A stretch of 58,888 nucleotides of DNA from an uncultured Fusobacterium sp. (GTDB lineage: Bacteria; Fusobacteriota; Fusobacteriia; Fusobacteriales; Fusobacteriaceae): the NCBI GenBank assembly GCA_900541465.1, contig UQJY01000007.1, positions 1 to 58,888 of the forward strand. Reading direction: 5' to 3'. This document shows, piece after piece, positions 36,971 to 46,950 of the stretch; the first letter of the stretch is position 1, and every line of letters starts with the position of its first letter. Position numbers and translations under genes: made by a program. Below the pieces are notes generated by a model. The model was not told the origin of the DNA. It saw only the letters and a program-made list of their open reading frames with translations, and ran no database searches.

Positions 36971-38119
36971 ATGGCAGAGGTAAATTTAAAAAAAGTTGAA
37001 AAAACATATCCCAACGGTTTTAAAGCTGTACACGGGATAGATTTAGATATTAAAGACGGAGAGTTTATGGTTTTTGTAGGGCCGTCAGGATGTGCAAAAT
37101 CGACAACTCTTAGAATGATAGCAGGTTTAGAAGAAATAACAGGAGGAGAAATTTGGATAGGAGATAAACTTGTAAATGATTTGCCACCAAAAGACAGAGG
37201 AATAGCAATGGTATTCCAAAACTATGCTTTATATCCACATATGACTGTTTATGAAAATATGGCATTTGGATTAAAAATGGCAAAAACTCCAAAAGATGAA
37301 ATAGACAGACGTGTGAAAGAAGCAGCAGAAAAATTAGAGATAACAAATCTTCTTGACAGAAAACCGAAAGAAATGTCAGGGGGACAGAGACAGAGAGTTG
37401 CAGTTGGAAGGGCAATAGTAAGAAAACCAGATGTATTTTTATTTGATGAGCCTTTATCAAATTTAGATGCAAAACTTAGGGTGTCAATGAGGGTAAAAAT
37501 AACTCAGCTTCATAAACAGATGAAAGAAGAGGGGCAGACAGCTACAATGATTTATGTAACTCATGATCAGGTTGAAGCTATGACAATGGGAGACAGAATC
37601 TGTGTTTTAAATTACGGAAAAATTATGCAGGTTGATACACCATTAAATCTTTATAAAAAACCGGCAAATAAATTTGTTGCAGGATTTATTGGAAGTCCGT
37701 CAATGAATTTTATCGAGGGACACATTGAAGAAAATGAAAAAAATATGCTTTTTGTTTTTGGAAACGAAAGAAAATTAGTTCTTCCTAAAAGAATGGAAGA
37801 GTCTTTAAAAAATTATATTGGAAAAGAAGTCATTCTTGGAATAAGACCTGAAAATATAGGAAATAAAATTACAAATCCTGAAGGAAAAAATGGAAACTTT
37901 ATCAGCGGGAATGTAAGTATTGTTGAATATATGGGGAATGAAGAGTATGTATATTTTAAAATAGACGGACAGGAATTTGTTTCAAGAATAGAAGCTAGAA
38001 AATCAGAAAATTTAACTCATGGTTCTGAAGGAGTATTTTATTTTAATATGAAAAAGGCACATATATTTTCAAAAGAAACAGAAGAAAATTTAACACTGAA
38101 TATTGAGCCTGAAAATTAG
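36971..38119 (+). CDS. ugpC: ABC transporter ATPase (UgpC/MalK type)
   Basis: 382 residues. Walker [14 protein letters not shown] (about 37-49; Ala replaces the usual Gly before the Lys, a common UgpC variant), Q-loop [13 protein letters not shown] signature [14 protein letters not shown], Walker [14 protein letters not shown] and switch His in [11 protein letters not shown]. The C-terminal TOBE/OB regulatory domain (residues 240-380) is present. It powers the transporter and may serve other sugar importers. GGAGG lies upstream. Confidence 0.93.
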   Translation: MAEVNLKKVEKTYPNGFKAVHGIDLDIKDGEFMVFVGPSGCAKSTTLRMIAGLEEITGGEIWIGDKLVNDLPPKDRGIAMVFQNYALYPHMTVYENMAFGLKMAKTPKDEIDRRVKEAAEKLEITNLLDRKPKEMSGGQRQRVAVGRAIVRKPDVFLFDEPLSNLDAKLRVSMRVKITQLHKQMKEEGQTATMIYVTHDQVEAMTMGDRICVLNYGKIMQVDTPLNLYKKPANKFVAGFIGSPSMNFIEGHIEENEKNMLFVFGNERKLVLPKRMEESLKNYIGKEVILGIRPENIGNKITNPEGKNGNFISGNVSIVEYMGNEEYVYFKIDGQEFVSRIEARKSENLTHGSEGVFYFNMKKAHIFSKETEENLTLNIEPEN

Positions 38120-38192
38120 AAAATGAAAATATTATGAATGATTTTTACACTCCCTCTGCTATATTAAAAGAAAACATAACAGTGTTTTGTTA

Positions 38193-38221
38193 TTGACAGA
38201 AAATGGAGAACAATATAAAAT
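38193..38221 (+). promoter_or_regulatory. glpP promoter
   Basis: TTGACA (38193-38198) and TAAAAT (38216-38221), 17 bp apart, directly upstream of glpP. The ugpC transcript may also read through, since no strong terminator lies between. Confidence 0.7.
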
Positions 38222-38256
38222 TGACATAATGATTATAAAAAAATTTGGAGGGAAAG

Positions 38257-38817
38257 ATGGATATAAAAGAAATTTTAGAGAGGAATCCAATAATACCTGC
38301 AGTAAAAAACGAAAACTATTTACAGGAAGCTATGGAGTGCGGAAGTGAAATAGTTTTCGTCATTATGTCAAATCTTATAAATATTCAAGATATTGTGGAA
38401 AAATTAAAGTCAGCAGAAAAAATAGTTTTTGTCCATGTGGATATGATAGAGGGACTTTCAAGTTCAAACTATGGTGTAGATTATCTTATGGCTCATACAA
38501 AAGCTGACGGAATAATAACAACAAAACATAATATTGTTGCTTTTGCTAAAAAAAATAATATAAAAGTTATTCAAAGATTTTTTATTTTAGATTCCTTTTC
38601 ATTTAAAAACACTATAACTCATATAAGAGAAAATAAGCCTGATGCTGTGGAAATACTTCCTGGAGTTATGCCGAAAATTATAAAAAGAACCTGCAATCTT
38701 GTGAATATTCCTGTTATCACAGGGGGGCTTATAGATGAAAAAGAGGATATAATAAATGCTTTAAATTCCGGAGCGGAGGGAATATCTACAACAGACATTA
38801 CTTTGTGGGATTTTTAG
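38257..38817 (+). CDS. glpP: Glycerol-3-phosphate-responsive antiterminator
   Basis: Start at ATG 38257 (GGAGGG upstream); 186 residues. Matches GlpP of Bacillus: NPIIPAVKNENYLQEA, HVDMIEGLSSSNYGVDYL, IQRFFILDSFSFKNT, EILPGVMPKII and PVITGGLIDEKEDI, a TIM-barrel-like fold that senses glycerol-3-phosphate. GlpP binds leader RNA and allows read-through of terminators ahead of glpF-glpK and glpD in Bacillus. Here two downstream leaders have such terminators, so the target set is visible in the same window. Confidence 0.93.
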   Translation: MDIKEILERNPIIPAVKNENYLQEAMECGSEIVFVIMSNLINIQDIVEKLKSAEKIVFVHVDMIEGLSSSNYGVDYLMAHTKADGIITTKHNIVAFAKKNNIKVIQRFFILDSFSFKNTITHIRENKPDAVEILPGVMPKIIKRTCNLVNIPVITGGLIDEKEDIINALNSGAEGISTTDITLWDF

Positions 38818-38838
38818 TTTAAAATTTAGGAGGAAAAA

Positions 38839-39573
38839 ATGGTAAAAAATTTTGCTCATAGAGGTTTCAGCGGAAAATATCCAGAAAATACAATGCTTGC
38901 TTTTGAAAAAGCTGTGGAAGCAGGAGCTGATGGAATAGAATTAGATGTACAGCTTACAAAAGGCGGAGAAATTGTAATTATCCATGATGAAACAATAGAC
39001 CGTACAACAGATGGAAAAGGATTTGTTGCAGATTACACTTATGAAGAGCTGAAAAAATTTGATGCCTCATATATCTATACAGGAAAGATGGGATTTAATA
39101 AAATTCCTGCATTGAGGGAGTACTTTGAATTTGTAAAAGATAAAAATATTGTGACGAATATAGAACTTAAAACAGGAATAAATGAATATTTTGGAATTGA
39201 GGAAAAAGTGTGGGGTTTGATAAAAGAATATAATCTTGCAGAAAAAATTATAATTTCAAGTTTTAATCACTACAGTGTTTTAAAAATGAAAAAGATTGCT
39301 CCAGAGATAAAATGTGGATTTTTAAGTGAGACGTGGATAATTAACGGAGGAAAATATACAAAATCTTATGGTGTAGAATGTTATCATCCTCATTTTGCAA
39401 TGATAACTGACGAGACAGCAAAAGAAATGAAAGAAAATGGAATTGAAATTAATACATGGACAGTTAATGATGAAAACACAATGAAAGATTTAATTTCAAA
39501 AGGTGCAGATATTTTAATTGGAAATTATCCGGATTTAACTAAAAAAGTTATTGAGGAGATTTATAAAAAATGA
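38839..39573 (+). CDS. Glycerophosphodiester phosphodiesterase
   Basis: 244 residues with no signal peptide, so cytoplasmic (UgpQ-like). Catalytic motifs are AHRGFSGKYPENTMLAF, GIELDVQLTKGGEIVIIHDETIDRTT (written across a turn) and NIELKTG, with the late NTWTVNDEN strand. It splits glycerophosphodiesters such as glycerophosphocholine into glycerol-3-phosphate and an alcohol, acting with the Ugp importer. It overlaps the next ORF by 4 bases. Confidence 0.93.
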   Translation: MVKNFAHRGFSGKYPENTMLAFEKAVEAGADGIELDVQLTKGGEIVIIHDETIDRTTDGKGFVADYTYEELKKFDASYIYTGKMGFNKIPALREYFEFVKDKNIVTNIELKTGINEYFGIEEKVWGLIKEYNLAEKIIISSFNHYSVLKMKKIAPEIKCGFLSETWIINGGKYTKSYGVECYHPHFAMITDETAKEMKENGIEINTWTVNDENTMKDLISKGADILIGNYPDLTKKVIEEIYKK

Positions 39574-40259
39574 CAGTAGAAAAAGTCAGAGAAGAACTTT
39601 TTAAAAACTCTGAAGAAAAATATAAAAAATTTACAGAAAAACTTATTCCAGAAACTGAAAATATTTTGGGAGTGAGAACACCTGTTTTAAAAAATCTGGC
39701 AAAAAAGATTATTAAAGAGGGCAGAGGAGAGGAGTATGCCCTTTGTGATGATATGTATTATCACGAAGAATTTATTGTTCAAGGAATGGTTATAGGTTTT
39801 CTGAAAGCAGATTTTGAAGAAAAAAGAAAGTTTGTGGAAAAATTTATACCTAAAATAAAAAATTGGGCAGTATGTGATAATTTTTGCTTTGTTTTTAAAG
39901 TGCCGAAAAAAGATAAAGAAAAAGTGTGGGAGTTTTTGGAAAAATATTTTGTTTCTAAAGAAGAATATGAAGTAAGATTTGCTATTATTATGTCACTTAA
40001 GCATTTTATGTGTGAGAAATATCTTGAGAAAATTTTTATAAAATTAGATAACTTAAAAAATAATAATTATTATGTTCAAATGGGTGCAGCTTGGGTTATT
40101 GCTGAGGGGTTTACAAAATATTCCGAAATAACTTTGAAATATATTTTAAAAAATAACCTTGATAATTTTACACATAATAAAGCAATTCAAAAAATCTGCG
40201 AATCTTTGAGAGTTGACAGCAGAACCAAAGAGTATTTAAAGAGTTTGAAAAGAAAATAA
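39570..40259 (+). CDS. DNA alkylation repair protein (AlkD-like)
   Basis: 229 residues made of helical HEAT-like repeats. Typical patterns are LGVRTPVLKNLAKKI, EEFIVQGMVIGF, IKNWAVCDNFC and YYVQMGAAWVIAEGF. The family removes alkylated purines such as 3-methyladenine or 7-methylguanine. It overlaps the phosphodiesterase gene by 4 bases, so both are co-translated, although no functional link to glycerol metabolism is known. Confidence 0.88.
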   Translation: MTVEKVREELFKNSEEKYKKFTEKLIPETENILGVRTPVLKNLAKKIIKEGRGEEYALCDDMYYHEEFIVQGMVIGFLKADFEEKRKFVEKFIPKIKNWAVCDNFCFVFKVPKKDKEKVWEFLEKYFVSKEEYEVRFAIIMSLKHFMCEKYLEKIFIKLDNLKNNNYYVQMGAAWVIAEGFTKYSEITLKYILKNNLDNFTHNKAIQKICESLRVDSRTKEYLKSLKRK

Positions 40260-40322
40260 AATTTTAAATACAGCACTTTTTACAAAAATATAGTTCAAAA
40301 GTAAAACTTTTTGAAAAAATAT

Positions 40323-40439
40323 TTGACAAAAAAATAAAAATATAGTAAACTCAGTTTAAGAGAATATAGCTGAGAGATGGGAGAAGCTTAAAATATTTAT
40401 CTTACTTTCTAAGATAATTATTTTAAGTTTTTTTATTTT
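40323..40439 (+). promoter_or_regulatory. glpF promoter and GlpP-type terminator leader
   Basis: TTGACA (40323-40328) and TAAACT (40346-40351) are 17 bp apart. The leader contains AGAGATG (40373-40379), then an 18-bp stem with one mismatch (40387-40404 with 40410-40427) and a T-run. The gene starts 46 bases further on. This arrangement matches GlpP-controlled leaders, and the motif recurs at 42865. Confidence 0.82.
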
Positions 40440-40484
40440 CAGAATATTCCAAAAAATTTTAAAGGTTATAAGGAGGGAGTTTTT

Positions 40485-41222
40485 ATGACAACAACTGCAA
40501 TGTATTTAGCGGAATTTGTTGGAACAGCTTTATTATTACTTTTAGGAAATGGAATCAATATGACACTTAGTCTGAGAAAAAGTTTTGGTAAAGGGGGAGG
40601 CTGGTCTGTGACTTGTATCGGATGGGGAATGGCTGTTACAATGTCAGCATATTTAACTGGCTGGGTAAGCGGGGCTCACTTAAATCCTGCACTTTCTATT
40701 GCAATGGTTCTTTCTGGAAGAATGGATCCAGCTCTTTTGCCGGGATATATTATTGCACAAATTCTTGGAGGAATATTTGGTGCAACACTTGCATATCTTG
40801 CCTATAAAGATTTGATGGACGACGAACCTGAAGCAGGAACAAAACTTGGAGTATTCTCAACAGGTCCTGCAATAGATCATAAACCTTGGAATGTTGTAAC
40901 AGAAGCTATTGGAACAGCAGTTCTTGTTATAGGAATTTTAGCAATAGGATACGGAGCAAACGGAGTATCTGGAGGAATGGGACCATTCCTTGTTGGTATG
41001 CTTATTTGTGTAATTGGTATGGCTCTTGGAGGAGCAACAGGATTTGCAATTAATCCAGCAAGAGATTTAGGACCAAGAATAGCTCATGCAATCCTTCCAA
41101 TAAAAGGAAAAGGAAGTTCAAACTGGCAGTATGCTTGGGTGCCAATTGTTGGACCAATTATCGGTGCAGTTTTAGGAGTTGTAATATTTGATCTTTTTGC
41201 AGCAGCATGTGTAGGAATTTAA
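40485..41222 (+). CDS. glpF: Glycerol uptake facilitator
   Basis: 245-residue aquaporin-family channel with six helices. The two pore motifs are HLNPALS (NPA) and INPARDLGPR; the Asp after NPAR marks the glycerol-conducting branch. It lets glycerol diffuse in to be trapped by GlpK, encoded next (58 bp later). AAGGAGGGAG upstream of the start. Confidence 0.96.
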   Translation: MTTTAMYLAEFVGTALLLLLGNGINMTLSLRKSFGKGGGWSVTCIGWGMAVTMSAYLTGWVSGAHLNPALSIAMVLSGRMDPALLPGYIIAQILGGIFGATLAYLAYKDLMDDEPEAGTKLGVFSTGPAIDHKPWNVVTEAIGTAVLVIGILAIGYGANGVSGGMGPFLVGMLICVIGMALGGATGFAINPARDLGPRIAHAILPIKGKGSSNWQYAWVPIVGPIIGAVLGVVIFDLFAAACVGI

Positions 41223-41246
41223 TAGAAATTTTCAGTTTTATGATAA

Positions 41247-42785
<1,539 letters not shown>

Positions 42786-42803
42786 AAAATTTTTTATACA
42801 TAC

Positions 42804-42930
42804 TTGACAATTTAATAAAAAAAAGAGATAATTATATTAAGAAAATAAAAATTTAATAAAGACCAGAGATGAAGTGAGTCAGATAAAGAGAAGGAAATTT
42901 TTTCCTTCTGCTTTTTCTGACTCTTTTTTT
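42804..42930 (+). promoter_or_regulatory. Promoter and terminator leader of the G3P oxidoreductase operon
   Basis: TTGACA (42804-42809) and GATAAT (42827-42832) are 17 bp apart. In the leader AGAGATG (42865-42871) is followed by a strong terminator: GAGTCAGA pairs with TCTGACTC and GAAGGAAA with TTTCCTTC, then seven T (42924-42930). The coding start is 21 bases later. Same design as the glpF leader, so probably a second GlpP target. Confidence 0.85.
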
Positions 42931-42950
42931 ATTAAAACAGGGAGGAAAAA

Positions 42951-44384
42951 ATGGTAGATGTTGTTGTAATCGGAGCAGGAATAATGGGAGCAGCAGTTTC
43001 ACGTGAATTATCTAAATATAATCTGGATATCGTTGTTCTTGACAAAGAGCATGATGTGTCAAACGGAACTACAAAAGCCAATTCTTCAATCGTTCACGCC
43101 GGATATGATGCTAAAGAAGGAACACTTATGGCAAAATACAATGTTTTGGGAAGTGAGATGTTTGAAGAAATTTGTAAGGAGATAGATGCCCCATACAAAA
43201 GAACTGGTTCTTATGTTCTTGCATTTTCCGAAGAAGAAAGAAAGCATGTTGAAGCACTTTATAAAAGAGGAATTGCAAACGGAGTAAGAGAGCTTGAAAT
43301 TTTAGAAAAAGATGAAATTTTAAGAAGAGAACCAAACATAAGTCCTAAAGTTGTTGCAGCTCTTTATGCAGGAACAGCTGCCGTTATAGGTCCTTACGAA
43401 GTTTGTATAAAAATGATGGAAAATGCAGCAGAAAATGGAGTTAAAGTAGAACTAGATGCTGAAGTTGTAAAAGTTGAAAAAATAGAAAACGGATATAAAA
43501 CAACTTTAAAGGACGGAAGAATTTTTGAATCAAAGGTTGTTATAAATGCAGCTGGAGTTTATGCAGATATTATAAACAACATGGTAAGCAGCAAGAAATT
43601 CAAAATTCATCCAAGAAGAGGGGAATATTTCTTACTTGATAAAGTTGAAGGAAATTTAACAAATTCTGTAATCTTCCAATGTCCTAATGAAATGGGAAAA
43701 GGAATTTTAGTTGCTCAGACAGTACACGGAAACTTAATTGTAGGTCCTACAGCAGAAGATATTGAAAGCAGAGATGATGTAGGAAATACACTTCCGGCTC
43801 TTGATAAAATAAAAAGAGAAGCTGTAAAAAGTATAGAAAATATTAATTTCAGAAATAATATAAGAAACTTTTCAGGACTTCGTGCTGAAGCTGATACAGG
43901 AGATTTTATAATTGGAGAAGCAGAAGATAGTGAAGGATTTTTTAATATTGCTGGAACAAAATCTCCAGGACTTTCTTCAGCTCCTGCAATAGGACTTGAT
44001 GTTGCAAAAATGGTTGCAGAAAAACTTCAGGCAGTTAAAAAAGAAAATTTCAAAAAGAACAGACCTCAAATTCATTTTATGGATTTGTCTCCAGAAGAAA
44101 AAGCAGAAGTTATTAAAAAAGATCCAAGATACGGAAGAGTTATATGCAGATGTGAAAGCATAACAGAGGGAGAAATCGTTGACGTAATTCACAGAATGGT
44201 TGGAGCAAAAACAGTTGACGGAGTTAAAAAAAGATGCAGACCGGGAACAGGAAGATGTCAGGGAGGTTTCTGCGGACCAAGAGTTCAGGAAATTCTTGCA
44301 AGAGAACTTGGTGAAAAATTAAATGAAATAGTTCTTGATAAAGTCGGATCATACATATTAACTGAAGAAACTAAAAATGCTTAA
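42951..44384 (+). CDS. FAD-dependent glycerol-3-phosphate dehydrogenase, GlpA type
   Basis: 477 residues. An N-terminal FAD site (VVVIGAGIMGAAVSRELSKY), a substrate domain (TTKANSSIVHAGYDAKEGTLM; HPRRGEYFLLDK; GLRAEADTGDF) and a C-terminal BFD-like [2Fe-2S] region with CRCE, CRPGTGRCQGGFCGP. It oxidises glycerol-3-phosphate to dihydroxyacetone phosphate. It is the first gene of a three-gene unit that resembles anaerobic GlpABC but with different electron-transfer partners. Confidence 0.9.
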   Translation: MVDVVVIGAGIMGAAVSRELSKYNLDIVVLDKEHDVSNGTTKANSSIVHAGYDAKEGTLMAKYNVLGSEMFEEICKEIDAPYKRTGSYVLAFSEEERKHVEALYKRGIANGVRELEILEKDEILRREPNISPKVVAALYAGTAAVIGPYEVCIKMMENAAENGVKVELDAEVVKVEKIENGYKTTLKDGRIFESKVVINAAGVYADIINNMVSSKKFKIHPRRGEYFLLDKVEGNLTNSVIFQCPNEMGKGILVAQTVHGNLIVGPTAEDIESRDDVGNTLPALDKIKREAVKSIENINFRNNIRNFSGLRAEADTGDFIIGEAEDSEGFFNIAGTKSPGLSSAPAIGLDVAKMVAEKLQAVKKENFKKNRPQIHFMDLSPEEKAEVIKKDPRYGRVICRCESITEGEIVDVIHRMVGAKTVDGVKKRCRPGTGRCQGGFCGPRVQEILARELGEKLNEIVLDKVGSYILTEETKNA

Positions 44385-44401
44385 TAACAGGGGGATTTAA
44401 A

Positions 44402-45661
44402 ATGAAATATGATTTAGTTGTTATAGGAGGAGGACCTGGAGGTCTTGCTGCTGCAATCGAAGCCAGAAATAACGGAGTTGAAAAAATATTAGTAATAGAA
44501 AGAGACAAAGAACTTGGAGGAATACTTCAGCAGTGTATTCACAACGGATTTGGTCTTCACGAATTTAAAGAAGAACTTACAGGTCCTGAATATGCAGAAA
44601 GATTTATTAAAAAACTTTATGAACTTAATATTGAATATAAACTTGATACAATGGTTTTAGAAGTAAGTCCTGAAAAAATTATTCATGCAATAAATACAAA
44701 AGACGGATATATGATGATAGAAGCAAAAGCTGTTGTTCTTGCAATGGGATGCAGAGAAAGAACCAGAGGAGCAATTGCAATTCCGGGAGAAAGACCATCT
44801 GGAATATTTACAGCAGGAACAGCTCAAAGATTTATCAACATGGAAGGATATATGGTTGGTAAAAAAGTTTTAATTCTTGGTTCTGGAGATATCGGGCTTA
44901 TAATGGCAAGACGTATGACACTTGAAGGTGCAGAAGTAAAAGCCGTTGTTGAACTTATGCCTTTCTCTGGAGGACTTGCAAGAAATATTGCACAGTGCTT
45001 AAATGATTATGACATTCCTTTATATTTAAGCCACACTGTTGTTGATATAAAAGGAAAAGAAAGACTTGAAAAAGTTGTCATTGCAAAGGTTGATGAAAAC
45101 AGAAGACCTATTCCCGGAACAGAAATAGAATATGACTGCGATACACTTCTTCTTTCAGTAGGATTAATTCCAGAAAATGATATTTCAAGAAAAACAGGAA
45201 TTGAAATGGACAGAAGAACAAACGGTCCTGTTGTAAATGAAATGATGGAAACAAGTATCCCAGGAATATTTGCCTGCGGAAACGTAGTTCACGTTCATGA
45301 CCTTGTGGACTTTGTAAGTGCAGAGTCAAGACGTGCAGGAGCTGCAGCAGCAAAATATGTTAAAGATGAAATTAAAAATGGAGAATACAAAACAATTAAA
45401 AATGGATTTGGTATAACTTATACAGTACCTCAAAAATTCAGAGTTGAAAATGTAGAAAATAATCTTGAAGTATTTATGAGAGTAAATAATATTTATAAAA
45501 ATATGAGACTTCAAGTTAAAGACGGAGATAAAGTAATTGTTAATTTGAAAAAAACTTACTTAGCTCCAGGAGAAATGGAAAAGGTTATAATTCCTAATAA
45601 AATTTTACAAAGTATTACAGGAAATGAAATTGTAATTGAACTTGTGGGAGGGGACGAATAA
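44402..45661 (+). CDS. NAD(P)/FAD-dependent oxidoreductase partner of the GlpA-like enzyme
   Basis: 419 residues. FAD motif DLVVIGGGPGGLAAAIEARN at the N-terminus, GCRERTRGAIAIPGERPSG, a second nucleotide site KKVLILGSGDIGLIMARRM (about 158-176) and FACGNVVHVHDLVDFV near 300. This is the class-II pyridine nucleotide disulfide fold without the CxxC redox pair. It probably passes electrons from the GlpA-like subunit to a pyridine nucleotide or other acceptor. Its stop overlaps the next start by one base. Confidence 0.88.
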   Translation: MKYDLVVIGGGPGGLAAAIEARNNGVEKILVIERDKELGGILQQCIHNGFGLHEFKEELTGPEYAERFIKKLYELNIEYKLDTMVLEVSPEKIIHAINTKDGYMMIEAKAVVLAMGCRERTRGAIAIPGERPSGIFTAGTAQRFINMEGYMVGKKVLILGSGDIGLIMARRMTLEGAEVKAVVELMPFSGGLARNIAQCLNDYDIPLYLSHTVVDIKGKERLEKVVIAKVDENRRPIPGTEIEYDCDTLLLSVGLIPENDISRKTGIEMDRRTNGPVVNEMMETSIPGIFACGNVVHVHDLVDFVSAESRRAGAAAAKYVKDEIKNGEYKTIKNGFGITYTVPQKFRVENVENNLEVFMRVNNIYKNMRLQVKDGDKVIVNLKKTYLAPGEMEKVIIPNKILQSITGNEIVIELVGGDE

Positions 45662-46005
45662 TGAAAAAAGAAATGATATGTATAGTATGCCCAATGGGGT
45701 GTCACCTTTCAGTTGATACAGAAACTTTGGAAGTAACAGGGAACACTTGTCCGAGAGGAGAAAAATACGGGAAAGAAGAATTAACTTGTCCAAAAAGAGT
45801 TATAACTTCCACAGTAAAAATTACCGGAGGAATTCATAAAAGAGTTCCTGTTAAGACAAATGATTCAATTCCAAAAGAATTAAATTTTAAATGTATGGAG
45901 CTTTTAAATCATGTTGAGCTTAAATCTCCTGTAAAAAGAGGAGATGTTGTAATAAAAAATGTTCTTGGAACAGGGGTAGATATTGTAGTCTGCAGAGATA
46001 TGTAA
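45661..46005 (+). CDS. DUF1667 iron-sulfur or zinc-binding protein
   Basis: 114 residues. Starts MKKEMICIVCPMGCHLSVD with CxxCxxxC, then CPRGEKYG and CPKR: four to five cysteines as in DUF1667, small proteins always found with the two upstream oxidoreductases. Likely an electron-transfer subunit (a functional counterpart of GlpC); no membrane anchor. One-base overlap with the previous gene indicates a stoichiometric complex. Confidence 0.85.
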   Translation: MKKEMICIVCPMGCHLSVDTETLEVTGNTCPRGEKYGKEELTCPKRVITSTVKITGGIHKRVPVKTNDSIPKELNFKCMELLNHVELKSPVKRGDVVIKNVLGTGVDIVVCRDM

Positions 46006-46016
46006 TAATATTGGAA

Positions 46017-46112
46017 CAAGGAGCAAACCAAGAAATTTAATAAATAAAATTTCTCGGTTCGTCGGCTCTGCTAGTCGTCGAACTTCTTACCAGTCGTTCG
46101 TCTCCTGCATTG
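46017..46112. other. Structured, relatively GC-rich intergenic segment
   Basis: GAGCAAACCAAGAAATTT pairs with AAATTTCTCGGTT and a nearby GGCTC, then a run rich in TCGTC/GTCG units follows (GGTTCGTCGGCTC, TAGTCGTCGAAC, AGTCGTTCGTCTCC). There is no ORF. It could be a repeat element or a small RNA in the 3' region of the glp operon. Confidence 0.45.
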
Positions 46113-46115
46113 ACG

Positions 46116-46174
46116 AAAAAAGGAGTTGCCTAAAGTTGATGATTTTATATCGTCAATTTGGTCAGCTCCTTTTT
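46116..46174. terminator. Terminator after the glp oxidoreductase operon
   Basis: AAAAAGGAGTTG pairs with CAGCTCCTTTTT, with an inner GTTGATGAT/ATCGTCAAT stem. A-run and T-run on either side make it usable in both directions. The remaining 95 bases before bioD hold a possible -10 TATAAT (46238-46243). Confidence 0.75.
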
Positions 46175-46269
46175 CAAATTTTTAATAATTGTAAACTTCT
46201 TTGAAAAAAATTATACCGTTTTTTAGTTTATGGAAGATATAATTTAGAAAAAAGAAAAGAGGTTTAAAA

Positions 46270-46950
46270 ATGAAATTAAATAAAGGATATTTTATTACAG
46301 CCACTGATACAGGAATAGGAAAAACCTATGTCAGTGCTTTTTTATACAAAGCTGTAAAAAAATATGAGGGAGCTTATTACAAACCTGTGCAGAGCGGGTG
46401 TATTGAAAAAAATGGCAGACTTACTGCACCAGATATAGATTTTGTCTGCAGTTTTAATAATGAAGAATATGATATTTCAAAGGGAACATATTTTTTAAAA
46501 GAGGAAGTATCGCCACATCTTGCAGCTGAAATTGAAAATATAGAAATAAATTTTGAAAAAATAAAAAAATATTGGGAAAATTTAAAAATTAAATATAAAA
46601 CAATAATTGTTGAGGGAGCTGGAGGCGTTTATGTTCCCCTTGTAAGAAATAAATATTTTATATTTAATTTAATCAAAGATTTAAATATTCCTGTTATCCT
46701 TGTGTGCAGTACAAAAGTAGGAGCAGTAAATCATGCTATTCTTACAATAAATTTTTTAAAAAATACAGGGATAAAAATTCATGGAATTGTTTTTAACAGA
46801 GTTTCAGAAAATATTAAAAATTTTGAAAAAGATAATATTGAAATTATTTTAAAAACAGGTGAAATAAAAAAATATCTTATAATAAAAGAAAATCAAAAGA
46901 ATATTTCTGAAGATGAAATTTTAAAATTTTTGGAGGAAGATAATGAATAA
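46270..46950 (+). CDS. bioD: Dethiobiotin synthetase
   Basis: 226 residues. ATP-dependent closure of the ureido ring of dethiobiotin. P-loop TATDTGIGKTYVSAFL (residues about 10-25), YYKPVQSGC and VEGAGGVYVPL are diagnostic. First gene of the biotin operon; its end overlaps bioA by 8 bases. GAGG lies upstream of the start. I saw no clear BirA operator: a TTGTAAAC half-site occurs at about 46190 but without a properly spaced partner. Confidence 0.95.
   Translation: MKLNKGYFITATDTGIGKTYVSAFLYKAVKKYEGAYYKPVQSGCIEKNGRLTAPDIDFVCSFNNEEYDISKGTYFLKEEVSPHLAAEIENIEINFEKIKKYWENLKIKYKTIIVEGAGGVYVPLVRNKYFIFNLIKDLNIPVILVCSTKVGAVNHAILTINFLKNTGIKIHGIVFNRVSENIKNFEKDNIEIILKTGEIKKYLIIKENQKNISEDEILKFLEEDNE

Noticed and set aside
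46188..46236. BirA operator upstream of bioD
   Set aside because: A TTGTAAAC half-site and an AGTTTA-like sequence are present, but they are about 28 bp apart, not the usual 14-16, and the second half is poor.
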